Below are positions 63,979 to 64,000 of a DNA stretch of 64,000 nt, one piece after another; within the stretch, counting starts at the first letter, position 1, and each line of letters begins with the position of its first letter. This DNA is from Bremerella sp. JC817. GTDB taxonomy: Bacteria > Planctomycetota > Planctomycetia > Pirellulales > Pirellulaceae. The translations under genes were made by a program, and so were the position numbers. Location of the stretch: NCBI RefSeq assembly GCF_040718835.1, contig NZ_JBFEFG010000240.1:1-64000 (forward strand), given 5' to 3'. The notes beneath the pieces were generated by a model that had not been told where the DNA came from, searched no databases, and saw only the letters and a program-made list of their open reading frames with translations.

Positions 63979-64000
63979 GGGGCGAAACTCGATATCAAAG

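Overview
The window looks like chromosomal DNA of a planctomycete, probably of the Pirellulales (Blastopirellula/Bremerella/Rhodopirellula-like). This is inferred from gene content: an MfnB-type methanofuran enzyme in a bacterium, a highly basic N-terminal extension on Rho, small membrane proteins beginning with an NPF[QE][SA]P motif, Pro/Ala-rich secreted proteins, CARDB/DUF11-like repeat proteins, frequent GTG/TTG starts, and several small proteins of a kind I associate only with this phylum. No rRNA, CRISPR array or insertion sequence was seen.

Layout. 1-2214: the end of an integrated element (conserved small protein, excisionase-like HTH protein, tyrosine recombinase) abutting the 3' end of a tRNA-Ser(GGA) gene. 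2415-6764: a tight run of small membrane proteins leading into a Tes-like radical SAM enzyme and an overlapping Lgt-like membrane protein, a candidate membrane-lipid modification operon. 6827-8158: rho on the minus strand, then about 1 kb with no convincing gene. 9158-10384: a secreted thioredoxin-YHS fusion. 10444-16093 (minus): glpD, glpK, a 72-aa membrane protein, an apparently active rhomboid and a catalytically altered rhomboid-like protein. 16213-18134: a HEAT/TPR protein and a secretin-N-like secreted protein.

18245-26241 is a chemotaxis cluster: cheY (minus) facing away from cheW, a soluble receptor with a duplicated PAS unit, cheR, a double-Hpt cheA and a cheC-like phosphatase; cheB is absent. 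26375-34559 carries housekeeping and metabolic genes: an AarF/UbiB-type kinase, a PHA-system protein, mfnB, an antiporter-like carrier, RNase D, a secreted beta-propeller and a DUF4239-like protein. 34866-42378: a large CARDB-like surface protein, a TPR protein, uvrB, and secreted or lipid-facing proteins including a DUF1223 protein. 42418-46714: an enolase-superfamily enzyme, a NarL-type regulator, tRNA-Cys(GCA) and an Hpt-like protein. 46749-52510 (minus) is a marR - membrane-fusion protein - RND pump operon with a small membrane protein at its end. 52750-59372: a MazG-like pyrophosphohydrolase, a nitroreductase, mnmA, a prolyl oligopeptidase and two NPF-motif membrane proteins.

59450-61450 is visibly AT-richer. 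It holds a membrane coiled-coil protein resembling phage abortive-infection proteins, followed closely by a protein made only of two Lrp-type ligand-binding (RAM) domains; this is the best candidate here for an undescribed accessory system. The window closes with glyA, an NPF-motif membrane protein and a thioredoxin-like protein. All family names come from reading motifs by eye; no database search was run.
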